Shown: piece by piece, positions 20,995 through 30,872 of the stretch | How positions within the stretch are numbered: position 1 is the stretch's first letter | Layout of the letters: every line of letters begins with the position of its first letter | Origin: Phellopilus nigrolimitatus | Lineage: Eukaryota; Basidiomycota; Agaricomycetes; Hymenochaetales; Hymenochaetaceae | Reading direction: 5' to 3' | Assembly: GCA_021029095.1 (NCBI GenBank) | Contig: JAJOHG010000271.1 | Span: 1-34,636 of the forward strand | Length of the DNA stretch: 34,636 nucleotides | Position numbers and translations under genes: made by a program | The notes under the pieces: model-generated | Seen by the model: the letters and a program-made list of their open reading frames with translations, nothing else | Databases searched by the model: none | Told to the model about the DNA's origin: nothing

Positions 20995-21950
20995 ATTTGT
21001 CGTGCCCCTAAGGGTTGCCTTCGGGATTAATATATGCGTGGATGCCGGTATAAGGCTGTTGGTCCCGATGGAATTCTCAAGATGGATGGATGTACTTTTA
21101 TTATTTGTGTCACCTGAGAATCGAACTGGACTACAGCTCGTAGTAAGTAGGAATGAAGTATACCGTATGAACCGAAATCGCTCAAAGCACAGCCACGCGG
21201 AGGCAAAAAGTGTAAGTGCTGATGCGATCTGGTTCCATCCGGGACAATCCACGCTTGCATTCGCATTCTCGCTACTTGACATGCAACTGAGGACCTTTTT
21301 TCTCTGGAGACTTGCTTTGATACAACAACGCATGTTCAGTGCTCTGGACTTGATGCCTACTGTGGTTCACATAAATAACGACAGTCTTCGAAAGAGAATG
21401 TTTTGAAGTTTCACGTCCTCAAGCTAGACACGATGTACATACGTGTGCCGAGCGCTGCTGGTGAGACCTTGACCCGCGAAGTTTTATCTGCTTCTTTTCG
21501 CATACTGCCATTACTCATGAAAACCACAATAGTCTGGCGTGCGGGTGTAGCGCCGCACCGCGCCACCGATCCACATTTCGAATCGCTTTGAACCTCGTGC
21601 TGGATGCATCTGCACGAAGGCAGTCGAACTGGGGATCCCAATTAACGGGGTATACTCTGTCTATGAAACTCCTGCCGATGTAAGCCGCAGACTGTCTTGC
21701 TAGCCTGCTTGGGCCTATCCCCCGATGAGGCGCTGCCGCGTCAGGCTTGTCCGGCGCCACCTAATATCTGCATCCTCGTTTAAAGGCCCAGACGGCTGTT
21801 CGCCGCGTCCGCTGACGCGGCCGCTTTCTGGCGGACTCTCTCTTTGCGCTCAGGTCTCGCCGTGGACTCCACGCTGTGCGTATCCCACAGGCGCTTTCAG
21901 ATTTCTCACCGCCTGCGCCCTTTAAGTAGCTTGCTGTGGCCTTCGCCCAG

Positions 21951-21957
21951 TATAAAT
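21951..21957 (+). promoter_or_regulatory. TATA box of the first + strand DUF6699 gene
   Basis: TATAAAT, 107 nt upstream of the chosen ATG at 22058, with CCCAG and pyrimidine-rich sequence around it. Position and sequence fit a core promoter; this is inference. Confidence 0.5.
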
Positions 21958-22057
21958 TCGAGGTCTACGACCATTTCAATCAAGTCCCTCTCAAATCGCG
22001 CCCTCTCGCGCCCTCGCACCAGACTACAAGTGGTTTCCCTCCGCCTTGGCCGTTACT

Positions 22058-22651
22058 ATGTTCGGAGGGTGTTTCAAGCATAGCTTCTCCTCGCCACGTA
22101 ATCAGAAGACAGCTAATCGCGCAGTTCATCCACAATGGCCCAGAAACTCGCTGAACTACGCGCTTGCTTCACGTTATATTTGCCATCCGCACAAGGGAGC
22201 CGAAATCCGCTGGGACTTGCGCAACGACCCTTACAACCCGCCGCTGCGTTGCGCCTTCCCGCCATTCGCTCGCATCAGCCAGTCCGTCTTCCACGAGCCC
22301 GCCACCTATTTTCCCATGCGGTTCGTACGCATCAAATTGCAGCCAAGTCCCACCGTGTCCTTCTACATCGACGTGCACGACGATGCATATGTCACCGTCG
22401 GGCATGTTTTGGAGGCCGTATATCGGGTCCTGCGTGAACCGCTATCGGAGTCTCAATGGGGGAGACTCTCAGATGTCTCTAGGTGCCGAGTCTGGACGGC
22501 CTTTCATGAACGGTGCTCAAAGGCCAACCATCCTGATTATGAGTCCTACAAGGGCATGAAGAAGATCGACCTATTAGGCAACAAGACGTTGTTCCAAGGT
22601 CTAGAAACATCTAACGAGGGCCCTTATACGTGGAATCTGAACCTTTCCTGA
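22058..22651 (+). CDS. DUF6699 domain protein (197 aa)
   Basis: Single-exon gene. From residue about 45 the sequence follows the DUF6699 pattern: HPHKGAEIRWDLRNDPYNPP, then FPPFARISQSV, EPATYFPMRFVRIKL, a beta strand with FYIDVHDD, YVTVGHVLEAVYRVLREPLS, and a Trp-Gly-Arg-Leu segment. The length of about 200 residues is normal for the family. Function is unknown; the family is abundant in mushroom-forming fungi. The ATG at 22058 is the most 5' in-frame Met after the TATA box. An out-of-frame ATG with better context lies at 22135, so the first 25 residues are uncertain, and an unseen intron could change them. It is the left member of a pair with the gene at 24360, 1.7 kb away on the same strand. 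Confidence 0.75.
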   Translation: MFGGCFKHSFSSPRNQKTANRAVHPQWPRNSLNYALASRYICHPHKGAEIRWDLRNDPYNPPLRCAFPPFARISQSVFHEPATYFPMRFVRIKLQPSPTVSFYIDVHDDAYVTVGHVLEAVYRVLREPLSESQWGRLSDVSRCRVWTAFHERCSKANHPDYESYKGMKKIDLLGNKTLFQGLETSNEGPYTWNLNLS

Positions 22652-24359
22652 CATTTTTGGTATGTTGTATGCTCAGCTTCTTCTGTTTTCGGAACTCATT
22701 CCTTCGAATTATGAACAGACACCAATATCCTGTTCGACGAAGAGCCTCAAATACCCACACCATCACAGTTTTTAAGACAACTCTATAGATTCTAATGCGT
22801 AACACAAGCACCTTCGCTGTTTTATAATCGTTTCTTTCATTCGAAATTTCATGAACACTTTGCTTATTGTATATCTTGCACACCCTCATCTATACTCATC
22901 TCATTTTTTCACATTTGCTCTTATCATTTGCATTGTATTATTAGGCTTTTTGAAATTGTATCTGTTATACTCGTAGCTTTTAACTACTATTTTCAAATTT
23001 CAAATGCGTTTTTGTATAATACAAGCCTTTCACTACTATTCTCGCATCCGAATTTGACGTCTACTCAAACTTGCAGCTGCTGTCTCCCTATCGCCTGCCT
23101 TGGAAAGACCCACGGGTCAATGGGCAGGTACGAGTATAACGGTGTGTCCTAGAGCTTTTGTCTTGTTTTCTACTTCCGAGTCTCATGGAGAATGATCCAT
23201 CGATGATCACCCAATTCGGCGGCTCCTGACTACTGATTTGTCTGTGCGTGTGATGCTTCAAGGAAAAATTCCTGCACAGCAGCATATTGTTCAGTCAGCT
23301 TGAGACTAGGTTCAGACACTGGAGACAGCACTCAGATTGGAGGTCCGAAGAGGACAAGGATATCCAATTTTGGAAAAGAAGCGATCGGCGCACAGCCACA
23401 TGCAATCGCACGCAAATCTGCTCGCTCACTGCTTCCTTCGGGCGTTTCCTGACTCTCTACAGCCTCCCACAGCCTAGGTGTCCTAAAAGTCTTCTGAGCT
23501 CGTAAGTTCTCAATCGTATCTTCTGTGCATAAACTAGAATAATGCGTCAATCCGCTCAAGCCTCAATTCAAAAATAATGTAGGCACGTGTCTGACTCGGC
23601 CCTATTTAGATCCTTTTGAGTCCCCCCACGTTTTCTTTTGTGCTGACCGGATTTGAAAAAGACCTGAGAACTCGAAAGATACAACGTTATCGAGTCATCC
23701 GCTTGGGTCGACATCATTCGCCTGTTTACTGCGGGAAAGCAGCTACTCTACCTGTGTCACATCGATCTGCTAGCAGCTCTGGTCTCTACTAACAATCTGG
23801 AGGCTTTGAACTCTCTTTCAATCTCAAGGAACGCGCAGGAAGAGGCCTTCAAGCCTTTTATGGCCTCTCGTAAGATACGGACAATGGCATCACGGCCCTC
23901 AACCGTCGATATCGATTATCCGGTGACGCCTTGGCCGCGTCTCTAACATCGTCCTAACGACGAATACAAAGACGAAGACCTCAAGCCTCACATCTGCATC
24001 GGAACTTCTTCTGGTTGTTCTCGCAGGCCACTCATGTATCCTGTTGCTGTGCTGTACTGGCGCTCAGGCCAGAAAATGCTCAACGTGTGGTGTGAGGACG
24101 CGCCGGAGGCAACTCCTCCGACTGTCACAGGGTCTGAGCGGTGACTCAATTCCTTATGTTCCCTTCTACTGTTCCGCAGGCCACTCCGCAGCCGCACATT
24201 GCCTATATAAAGTGAGCTGAGGGCGCACGAACTCCAGGCTCAGCCAGATCAGTCACGCTTTCCGTTCCACCGTCTACGAAACGTGATTATATTTCTCCTA
24301 CAAATATTCACCACCATTCAGAAGTACAGCTACGTATTACCGCCGCCTTTCCCGCCATC
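22652..24359. other. Intergenic region, 1.7 kb, with a start-less open frame
   Basis: Mostly AT-rich. An open frame of 92 codons without an early ATG runs from 23668 to the stop at 23944-23946 (+) and could be a decayed exon. A 12-bp direct repeat, CGCAGGCCACTC, occurs near 24022 and 24175. The right end contains the TATATAA box of the next gene. Confidence 0.45.
24204..24210 (+). promoter_or_regulatory. TATA box of the second + strand DUF6699 gene
   Basis: TATATAA followed by AG, 150 nt upstream of the ATG at 24360. Its strong match to the consensus and the position suggest a core promoter. Confidence 0.55.
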
Positions 24360-24941
24360 ATGTCCAACTCCAAACCGCGCGTCCACAAAAACCTCGACGT
24401 TGAAACATACCGGCCCCGCGGCAACAGCGCGCCGCCGCGGACATGGGACATGCGCTACGACCCGCGCGAGCGGTGGGGCGTGTTCCGCGAGCCCCGCTTT
24501 CCGTATCACTACAATTACTACGGCCCGCGCACGACCGCCGTCATGCCGCGCGTCGAGCGGCTGTGCATCCTCTTCCGGTACCACCACAGCGTGAAGAGTA
24601 ACTGGACGTTCGACATCATGCACATGGGCCCGCCGTCCGGGGCCGACGGCTACGCCGTGACTGCGGAGGACGTGGTCGGCGGGATCTACGAGCAGCTGCG
24701 CATCGAGGCGAGCGACGAGGAACGGAGCCACTCCAGGGAGCACAACGCACTGGCGGAGCAGGCGCGAGTCGAGCGGTGCAGGCTGTTCGGGCTCAACATG
24801 TCGTGGGAGCCACTGAGAAGGATCGACTATGTGAAGGGTGTGCTGGGATTCTGCGCCTTCGGGGGCCTAGAAGGGTACTCTCGCCATCTATGCACTCCGA
24901 GGCTGAGACTATTGCTTATTAACGTCGATATTGAAGCGTAA
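24360..24941 (+). CDS. DUF6699-like protein (193 aa)
   Basis: Single exon, 193 residues. It shares the family architecture with the gene at 22058, though more diverged: TWDMRYDPRE near the N-terminus, then PRVERLCILFRYHHSVKSNW, a strand FDIMHMGPP, the helix region YAVTAEDVVGGIYEQLRIEA, and a C-terminal FGLNMSWEPLRRIDYVKGVL. The ATG has a good fungal context (CCATCATGTCC) and a consensus TATA box upstream. Codons are strongly GC-rich up to about residue 140 and less so after, but the frame is continuous. The role is unknown, and assignment to DUF6699 rests on motif order rather than strong identity. Confidence 0.72.
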   Translation: MSNSKPRVHKNLDVETYRPRGNSAPPRTWDMRYDPRERWGVFREPRFPYHYNYYGPRTTAVMPRVERLCILFRYHHSVKSNWTFDIMHMGPPSGADGYAVTAEDVVGGIYEQLRIEASDEERSHSREHNALAEQARVERCRLFGLNMSWEPLRRIDYVKGVLGFCAFGGLEGYSRHLCTPRLRLLLINVDIEA

Positions 24942-25189
24942 TATTTTGCTACCTGTATACCCCGAGGCACAGGTTCTTCAAATTCCAATATACCCATATG
25001 CCAAATTTGATGCTACAGATAAATGTTCCATGCCACATCAGGGAAGGCACAATTTTTTGTTTGTTTCACAAACGAAGTCGTATTACTGTAACAAAGTTGT
25101 TATGCAAGATAAATTGAGATAATGCTACAGATGAGTTCCACACGTGAACAGTTACCAAATGATTAAACACAATTATTGGGCTCCACATT

Positions 25190-27231
25190 TCACACCTGCG
25201 CACGCACGAGAGCGCCGCGTAGTTCAGGCCTCAGGTCCAGCTCGGATGTATCAATTCCATCGAAGTCACGGTCCTTCAAACGCCTCGTGCGTATCTCGCG
25301 TTGCGAAAGATACAGGTACCAGAGATCGAGAAGGTCTTTCGCGACGCAGAAAATACCTAGACCGACGGTGTTTCGCCACCTGCTTTAAATCAGCAAAAGC
25401 TACGAGAAATTGCAAGAGAAGAGACGAGGCGGGACGAACCAAACAGGGTCAGACTCCGTCCAGGCCGGCGTACCAACCAACAGGACCCGAGCAACGAGGG
25501 CGAGAGACACCTGCATCTTCTCTTGGGCATTCAGACCTGCCGGCATGCTGTACATCTCTGAAACAGACAGCAAGCGGCCCGCCCGCGGCGGGCGAATCGC
25601 AAGGAAGCGACACAGCAGGCCTCTCGGCGAATAAGGCGAGAACATATGCGAGTTCATGTTTACTCGCTGGTGGGCAAAGGCGGCCGACGGGAGCGCAAGG
25701 CGAAGAAGAACAGAACCCATAAATGAAGCAATGGGCGGGATAAGCAGTGCACCACCGACAAGGCTCCCGAACGCCGCGCCCGTCAGACGGAGGCGTAGAC
25801 GGGCGCGATCGCCATTCTCGCCGTTGTCGTTCCCGCCCTGTGCTTGATTATTGTTGACGTCCACATTTGCTGGCGCAATTATCCTGGGACGACCCGCAGG
25901 AGCATTGGGGGCCGGGACAGCGCGTGGAGGATTCGGAACTTGTTCTTGTGCCGGGGGTGGTGGGGCCAGTTCCGGCGGCTGGTCCCTTGGTTGTGCGTCA
26001 TCCGCTGCGCCGTCAAGGACAAGCCTGACATTATTTTCATCTTGCAATTGATGCACCTGATTATTATTATTGGCAGGTGCGGGGCGTTGCTGTTCTGCTT
26101 GGCCTTGCTGCTGCGCATTATCGCCCTCGTCTCGGACTTCCTCGTCCTCTATTCGCATCTCCATACGGAAATTCTGCACAACAACCTGCCTTAAGCCAGC
26201 CTGGCCCGCCTCTCTGTCTTCGCCGGGCAGCATGTCACCCAGGACGAATAGACGGAGACGTGTAAGGTAAGAAGCGTAGCGGGTTCGGATGAGGCTCAAT
26301 CCGACATTGAACACCAATGGGGAGGGCGGCCAGCCATACAGAAAGTCCTTCACCGTATCCTCCCAGATAGCACGCGCAAACACTACCCGTTTAATGGGTG
26401 GTAACCCTCGTCCGAAGTTATTCAGTCCGAGAAAAGACAAAAATCTGCCCGAAGTACTGGACGCCGCCATCTGCGCGACTGGAGGAGCCGACGGCCAGAG
26501 CATCATAAGTGGAATGAGCGGGATTGTGTTGCGAAATCGTTTCGTGCGGCTAAGAATGAGGCTTAAAGGAATCATCGGGAGGTCGAGGAAAGCGTGGAAT
26601 GGCCAGTTTTGAGGGTCGTCGGTGAGTACGAGATCGTACATCTCAGCCCCAAGAAATTTGTGCGTAGCGAAGGCACCATAGCTGGTAAGAAGGATGTATA
26701 CACCTTCAAATAACCCTCCATATGAGATACAATTCACAAAATAAACGGATGTGCACACACCAGCGCCAATGGCTACAACCGACGAACCCAACGTCAAAAA
26801 CGACGCCCCATGCCCGCACAGGGTGAGAACAGCATTCAAGTTGTCCATCACCTTCAGTACGAAAGGGTTGTTGCTTTCCATCACATACCGCTCACCACAT
26901 TGTGGGCATTTGAGGATGTTGGACGCCAGTTTCTCCGGGTTGTTCTCCGAGGTACGTATCCACTCGAGGAGACACTGTTCATGGGCGACAAGAGAGCATT
27001 TACATGGGTGCACCCAGCGCCGAGGCGGATTGGAAGGTTCTAATAGTAATTGTCGTATAAATCGCGTTCATTCTGTGGTAATATTCGCGAAACTTACTGT
27101 CATGCTCCTCCTCTTCGGTGCAGATGTAACATGACTTTATCTGTAACACATGTATGGTAAGTATCAATTAAGCTCAATACCGCCATCCAACGACGTACTC
27201 GAAGGTCGTTGACTGTCGGCGCGCGCTGCAT
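25190..27231 (-). CDS. RING-CH-type membrane E3 ubiquitin ligase-like protein
   Basis: Predicted to transfer ubiquitin from an E2 at a membrane, by analogy with MARCH proteins. Exons: 27199-27231, 27098-27140, 25440-27039 and 25190-25379, giving about 621 residues. The C4HC3 RING-CH is complete: Cys15, Cys18, Cys38, Cys40, His45, Cys48, Cys70 and Cys73, with the usual Trp52 after the second cysteine pair. Hydrophobic stretches follow, near AVLTLCGHGASFLTLG, VYFVNCISYGGLFEGVYILL and FLDLPMIPLSLIL. A Gln/Asn/Pro-rich hydrophilic region comes next, then a membrane-like stretch (FGSLVGGALLIPPIASFMGS), and DPVWWRNTVGLGIFCVAKDL near the C-terminus. The last intron (25380-25439, GTTCGT donor) is needed to restore the WWRN motif. 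Part of the region 25450-25660 looks less protein-like and may hide another intron. An inverted repeat precedes the start codon. Confidence 0.88.
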
Positions 27232-28346
27232 GGCGGCTACGGTCGGTGTCGGCTTTGTGAGCGTACACACTCACAAAGCCGGCGTGGCGCACACCCCGTG
27301 GCGCGGTTTTACGTAATAAAGAGGCTGGCTTTCCATTGCCGTTTCTAGCACCGACGATCTCCTCCAGAAGGCTCGGAACGACGCTTCCATCGCCTAACAT
27401 TCTGCGAAAAATCTACAAATCGACTCTACGAAGGTAATTATGTGACTAAATCTCACAGGAGAGACGCAAGTGAATGCCAACTCGATATTCTCCCAGACCT
27501 CAGCATTGACTCTTCTCTAGTACACTTTTTAAATAGAAAGGTTCCCCCATTTATGGACCCGCAAATTGTGAGCTTCTTTCCTGAACTTTGAGTTTATACA
27601 CTTATTAGAGGCAGCGCCTATAGCAAACTTTGGGAGATGACAATAACGACCTTTGTTCTCCCACCTCATCGTCTATGAAATAGGTCATTCAGTTGCTTTG
27701 AATGTCAGTGCGGAGTGATCGTGATTAGCGACATTACGCCTGCAGAAGTGTCTCGGAGACTCGGGCCTTTGATAGTCACAAGATAGAGCTTCACCGTGGT
27801 AGAGAACTAATTGTGTTATCGTGCGCTGTGGAACGAATAAACGAAAACTCTGTTCTGCTGTTTCCGTACTGACGAAGACGAGCAATGTTCGTCTGCGATC
27901 ATATTGGGAACACTGGCGGCTATCAGACAGCGGTCTCTTGTATTTTTCCCCCTCCCCAAAATTTCGAAGTTTTGAAGAAGCATTTACGAAGTGCCTCCAG
28001 GGAAGTGCCGTAGGCTGCGTCGTATTTGAAGGAGATGATAGACATGGGCTGGAAGTACCAGTAAATCTATTCTTGACTTTATTTAGGGGACCCGCAATCT
28101 GGGTCTATACCCAATTAAACAAAAAATATTCACGATGAGCCGCAAGGTTAAATTACATCTCTGCATCACCAGCATGGACGGAACATTTGCTACGCCTAAG
28201 CCTTCAATACGAGTCCCTGCGCGGGATGATTTAATCCCTGCGTCGACAACATTTAGCACAAGAACCCACGTCCTACAAATCTAAAATACTTCTTACCCCG
28301 AATAAGGAAGTGGACTAAGGCTAGAACTGGTCACTGCCCCGGACAC
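27232..28346. other. Intergenic region, 1.1 kb
   Basis: Lies upstream of the RING-CH gene and downstream of the next - strand gene. Besides the inverted repeat at 27250-27281 there is a - strand frame from 27400 to 27164 that overlaps the RING-CH start out of frame and could act as an upstream ORF. The rest is AT-rich with no supported gene. Confidence 0.5.
27250..27281 (-). promoter_or_regulatory. Perfect 12-bp inverted repeat in the RING-CH 5' leader
   Basis: Arms CGGCTTTGTGAG (27250-27261) and CTCACAAAGCCG (27270-27281) flank an 8-nt loop. On the - strand the structure ends 18 nt before the ATG at 27231. If transcribed, it would form a stable stem-loop in the mRNA leader; as DNA, it could bind a dimeric regulator. 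Confidence 0.55.
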
Positions 28347-29799
28347 TCATACATTCATGGCGTCTTTCGGCGATGACAGGAACCGCGCACTCTCGTGCCT
28401 GGGCCGGCGATGCTGCACCGAGCCGCTGAACGCCCCCCGACCCTTGCTCGTGCAAAAAATGCCGAACGAGCGGCGCAATGGCGAGCGAGCGGGGACGGCG
28501 ACGTACGTCGGCGGCTCGCCCTCGCCCTTATCGTCGTCTTCGTCCGTGGATACCTCATCATCTTCGTCATCGTCGTCGTCTTCATCTTCATCGTCGCTAT
28601 GATTGTTTACAGGAAGGTCCACAGGGAGACTAAATGTCGCCCTGCGCGCCCTGGGAGAAGGGTGGAGCGAGGCGCGAGGCAGTGCCACAGGTTCAGCGTG
28701 CCGTCGCTTGAAGTGCACAGTGTCATTCGACGCCTGCCGTCGGATCGGGACGGCAAGACGTACCCGGGGCCCTGACCTCAGAATTTCCTGGTTCGTGCGG
28801 GTAGATGATTCATGAGATTCTACGAATAGCGGTGCTTTCGATGAATGTGATGGCCTATGCAAAGGCGTGGGAGGTGCTGTAAATTAATTAAGCATATGAG
28901 CGAGTTTCATAAAGAGCCAGAGGAGACCACAATGCTTACGTAGCATAACATTTGGAGGAAGAACAGGTGAGACAGATGGCCGACCCCACGGCGGTGATCC
29001 AGAGCGCCGGGCTAGCGAAGGACTGCAAACTGCAGAACCTGTAGATGTCGACACCAAAAGGTTCTTCTTTGGCACACCACAGGTGGACCCATCTCTCGTG
29101 GCTTTGACATCACAAGACCGGGATATGTCGTCAAGATGTTCCGCCTGAGATCCCGCTTTCGTGCAGAGTTTTAGCTGCGTGGAGAGAGGGAAGAGCAGGC
29201 GGCTAAGGCGCACTGCATTACAATCGTTCGTCAGAGTCAATCATGATCGTAGTTTTTAACAAACGAAGACGTTAGAATACCGGCGTTCATATTTAGAGAA
29301 AGCGCATAGGCGAAGCCTTACCTTGCAGGTCTTTCGATTCAAGTCGCGCGTCATGGCTGTGTGCCTGGAGCTGCGTTAGGAGGCCGAAGTACGCGGCTTT
29401 ATGTGGCGATAAATGGTCGGGACACGAGGAGAACGTGTGCAGGCTGACGCCGTTGTCCTGCAGGGTGCCCTTCGCCACCTGAAATGGGGCGAGTACATTG
29501 AGTTCTCACGGCGCATTTCTCGACTAATTTCTAAAACTATAGAAGAGCAGACTCACTTCAACAAGTGAGATTAACTGTTTGATATCAAAAATTAATATGA
29601 TGCTGTCAGTTGACTTGCAGCTAGAGAGTAAAAAAGGGGCGGCGCTGAAAGGACGCACCTTTTCAGGATCAGAGGCGAAGTAAGAAGGTGGAAAATGAAG
29701 CAGCATCGTGCGCAACTCGTCGACCGCATCGAGGAACTCGGCGCACAACGATAGACGCATACTTAGGTCGCCGAAGTTCGACGAGCCATAACGAGCCAT
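28347..29799 (-). CDS. Unrecognised protein with acidic tract
   Basis: I do not recognise the family. Exons 29659-29799, 29557-29613, 29322-29478, 28940-29212 and 28347-28876 join in phase to 385 residues. The N-terminal 150 residues look helical (LRLCAEF-like start: MRLSLCAEFLDAVDELRTML, later LSPHKAAYFGLLTQLQAHSH and VRLSRLLFPLSTQLKL). The middle is Ser/Pro-rich and basic. An acidic run of about 25 residues (SDDEDEDDDDDEDDEVSTDE) follows, then a basic Arg-rich C-terminus with SPLRRSF. Such charge blocks are common in nuclear proteins, but that is inference. The second exon is uncertain: an acceptor further in would shorten it to 18 nt (29557-29574, LISLVE) and lengthen the first intron from 45 to 84 nt, both in frame. 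TATAAAG lies about 75 nt upstream. Confidence 0.7.
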
Positions 29800-30872
29800 C
29801 TTGGCGATTATAGATTCCCGCCAGAAGTTGAGAAATGGGAATGTGGAGAGAAAGGGTAGAAGTAATTCTACTTTATATGTCAGAAGTCAGAAATCAGAAG
29901 ATAAAGTCGGCAAAATTTTGGAAGATGTGTCGCAAAGGAGTATAAGGGGGGAAATGCAGATAGATGTAATGATGATGGTTGGGAGCCAAGAGGCGTGCAC
30001 CAAAGAAGGTCAGGTCGCGGGCTAAAAGGATAAGAGGGCGGATCTACAGCGCTAGCGGGCTGTGCCGAGGGTCAGCAATTATGGTTGTGAAGAACTACGG
30101 CAAGCGAAGCTTGTGTGGCCTTCTGAGTCCATCCACCAGGACGACAGGTGGCGCAGTCTGATATTTACTTTTCCATTGATCTGGTCGCGGTACATAATCC
30201 ACATCGCATCTGCATCTGCAGTATCTACTGCAGGCCTATTGTAAATTATTTGTGGTTTGTTTCAGCAAGCGCGAGTTCGACAGCTAGGGGCGATGATTTT
30301 CGGTAATTTTAGCGGCGTTCACAACCTCCACCAAATTTGGACGCATAGTGCCGCTTTTGGACATCACATTCTCTTTCTTTCTCCACGCGGACAAACCCCG
30401 CGAGAGTCTGCGCCTGCCCACACGTATCTTTGATCGCGAAGAAGGGTAGTGAAATTCTACATTGGAGAGTCATAGAACATGCCTTCTGCTGCGGCAAATG
30501 TCACGGAATGCTCAACATGTGCTTCCGAGTCAGACCGACACAAAAACATCCGTCGCGGACGGCCCCGTGTCTACCGTTGAATAACAAATACACATTTGCA
30601 ACATCGTTATGTTTATCTATCTAAGAATTGCATGGATTTTTTTTATTGGAAGCACTCAAACACGACATGCAGACCGAGTTTGGCTCTGTGGTTCGTCAAA
30701 TACATATCTATTAATATACATCTGAATGATTTCTTTGGGCGCTCCCTGACAAGCTAGCTGGCTAAGTGCCGCGGTCCTTCGGTTGCCTCTAACTTTTAAG
30801 AAGAAGTTCAAATACAATGCATAAGAAAGAAGTATACTATTCAAAAGGGATATCCATATACAGTTAGAAATA
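29800..30872. other. Intergenic region, 1.1 kb
   Basis: Contains the promoter of the acidic-tract gene on the left and the 3' flank of Mcm10 on the right. A pair of CTGCAG sites 6 nt apart (30216 and 30228) is the only pattern noted. No gene is supported. Confidence 0.5.
29871..29877 (-). promoter_or_regulatory. TATA box of the acidic-tract protein gene
   Basis: TATAAAG on the - strand, 72 nt upstream of the ATG at 29799. Three near-tandem copies of (G/A)TCAGAA follow at 29879-29898. Confidence 0.45.

Larger units (their letters stand above)
20943..22057. other. Intergenic region, 1.1 kb
   Basis: Contains the aldehyde dehydrogenase 3' UTR on the left and the promoter of the DUF6699 gene on the right (TATAAAT at 21951). 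Short frames do not resemble known proteins. A local direct repeat of TCGCGCCCTC occurs near 21998 and 22009. Confidence 0.5.

Noticed and set aside
22135..22437. An alternative start at ATG 22135 with good context, opening a 100-codon frame.
   Set aside because: This frame does not encode the DUF6699 domain, and no intron of plausible size connects it to that frame. The in-frame ATG at 22058 is preferred.
30216..30233. Two CTGCAG palindromes 6 nt apart forming a small inverted repeat.
   Set aside because: Six-base palindromes are common by chance, and there is no gene-proximal position to give it meaning.
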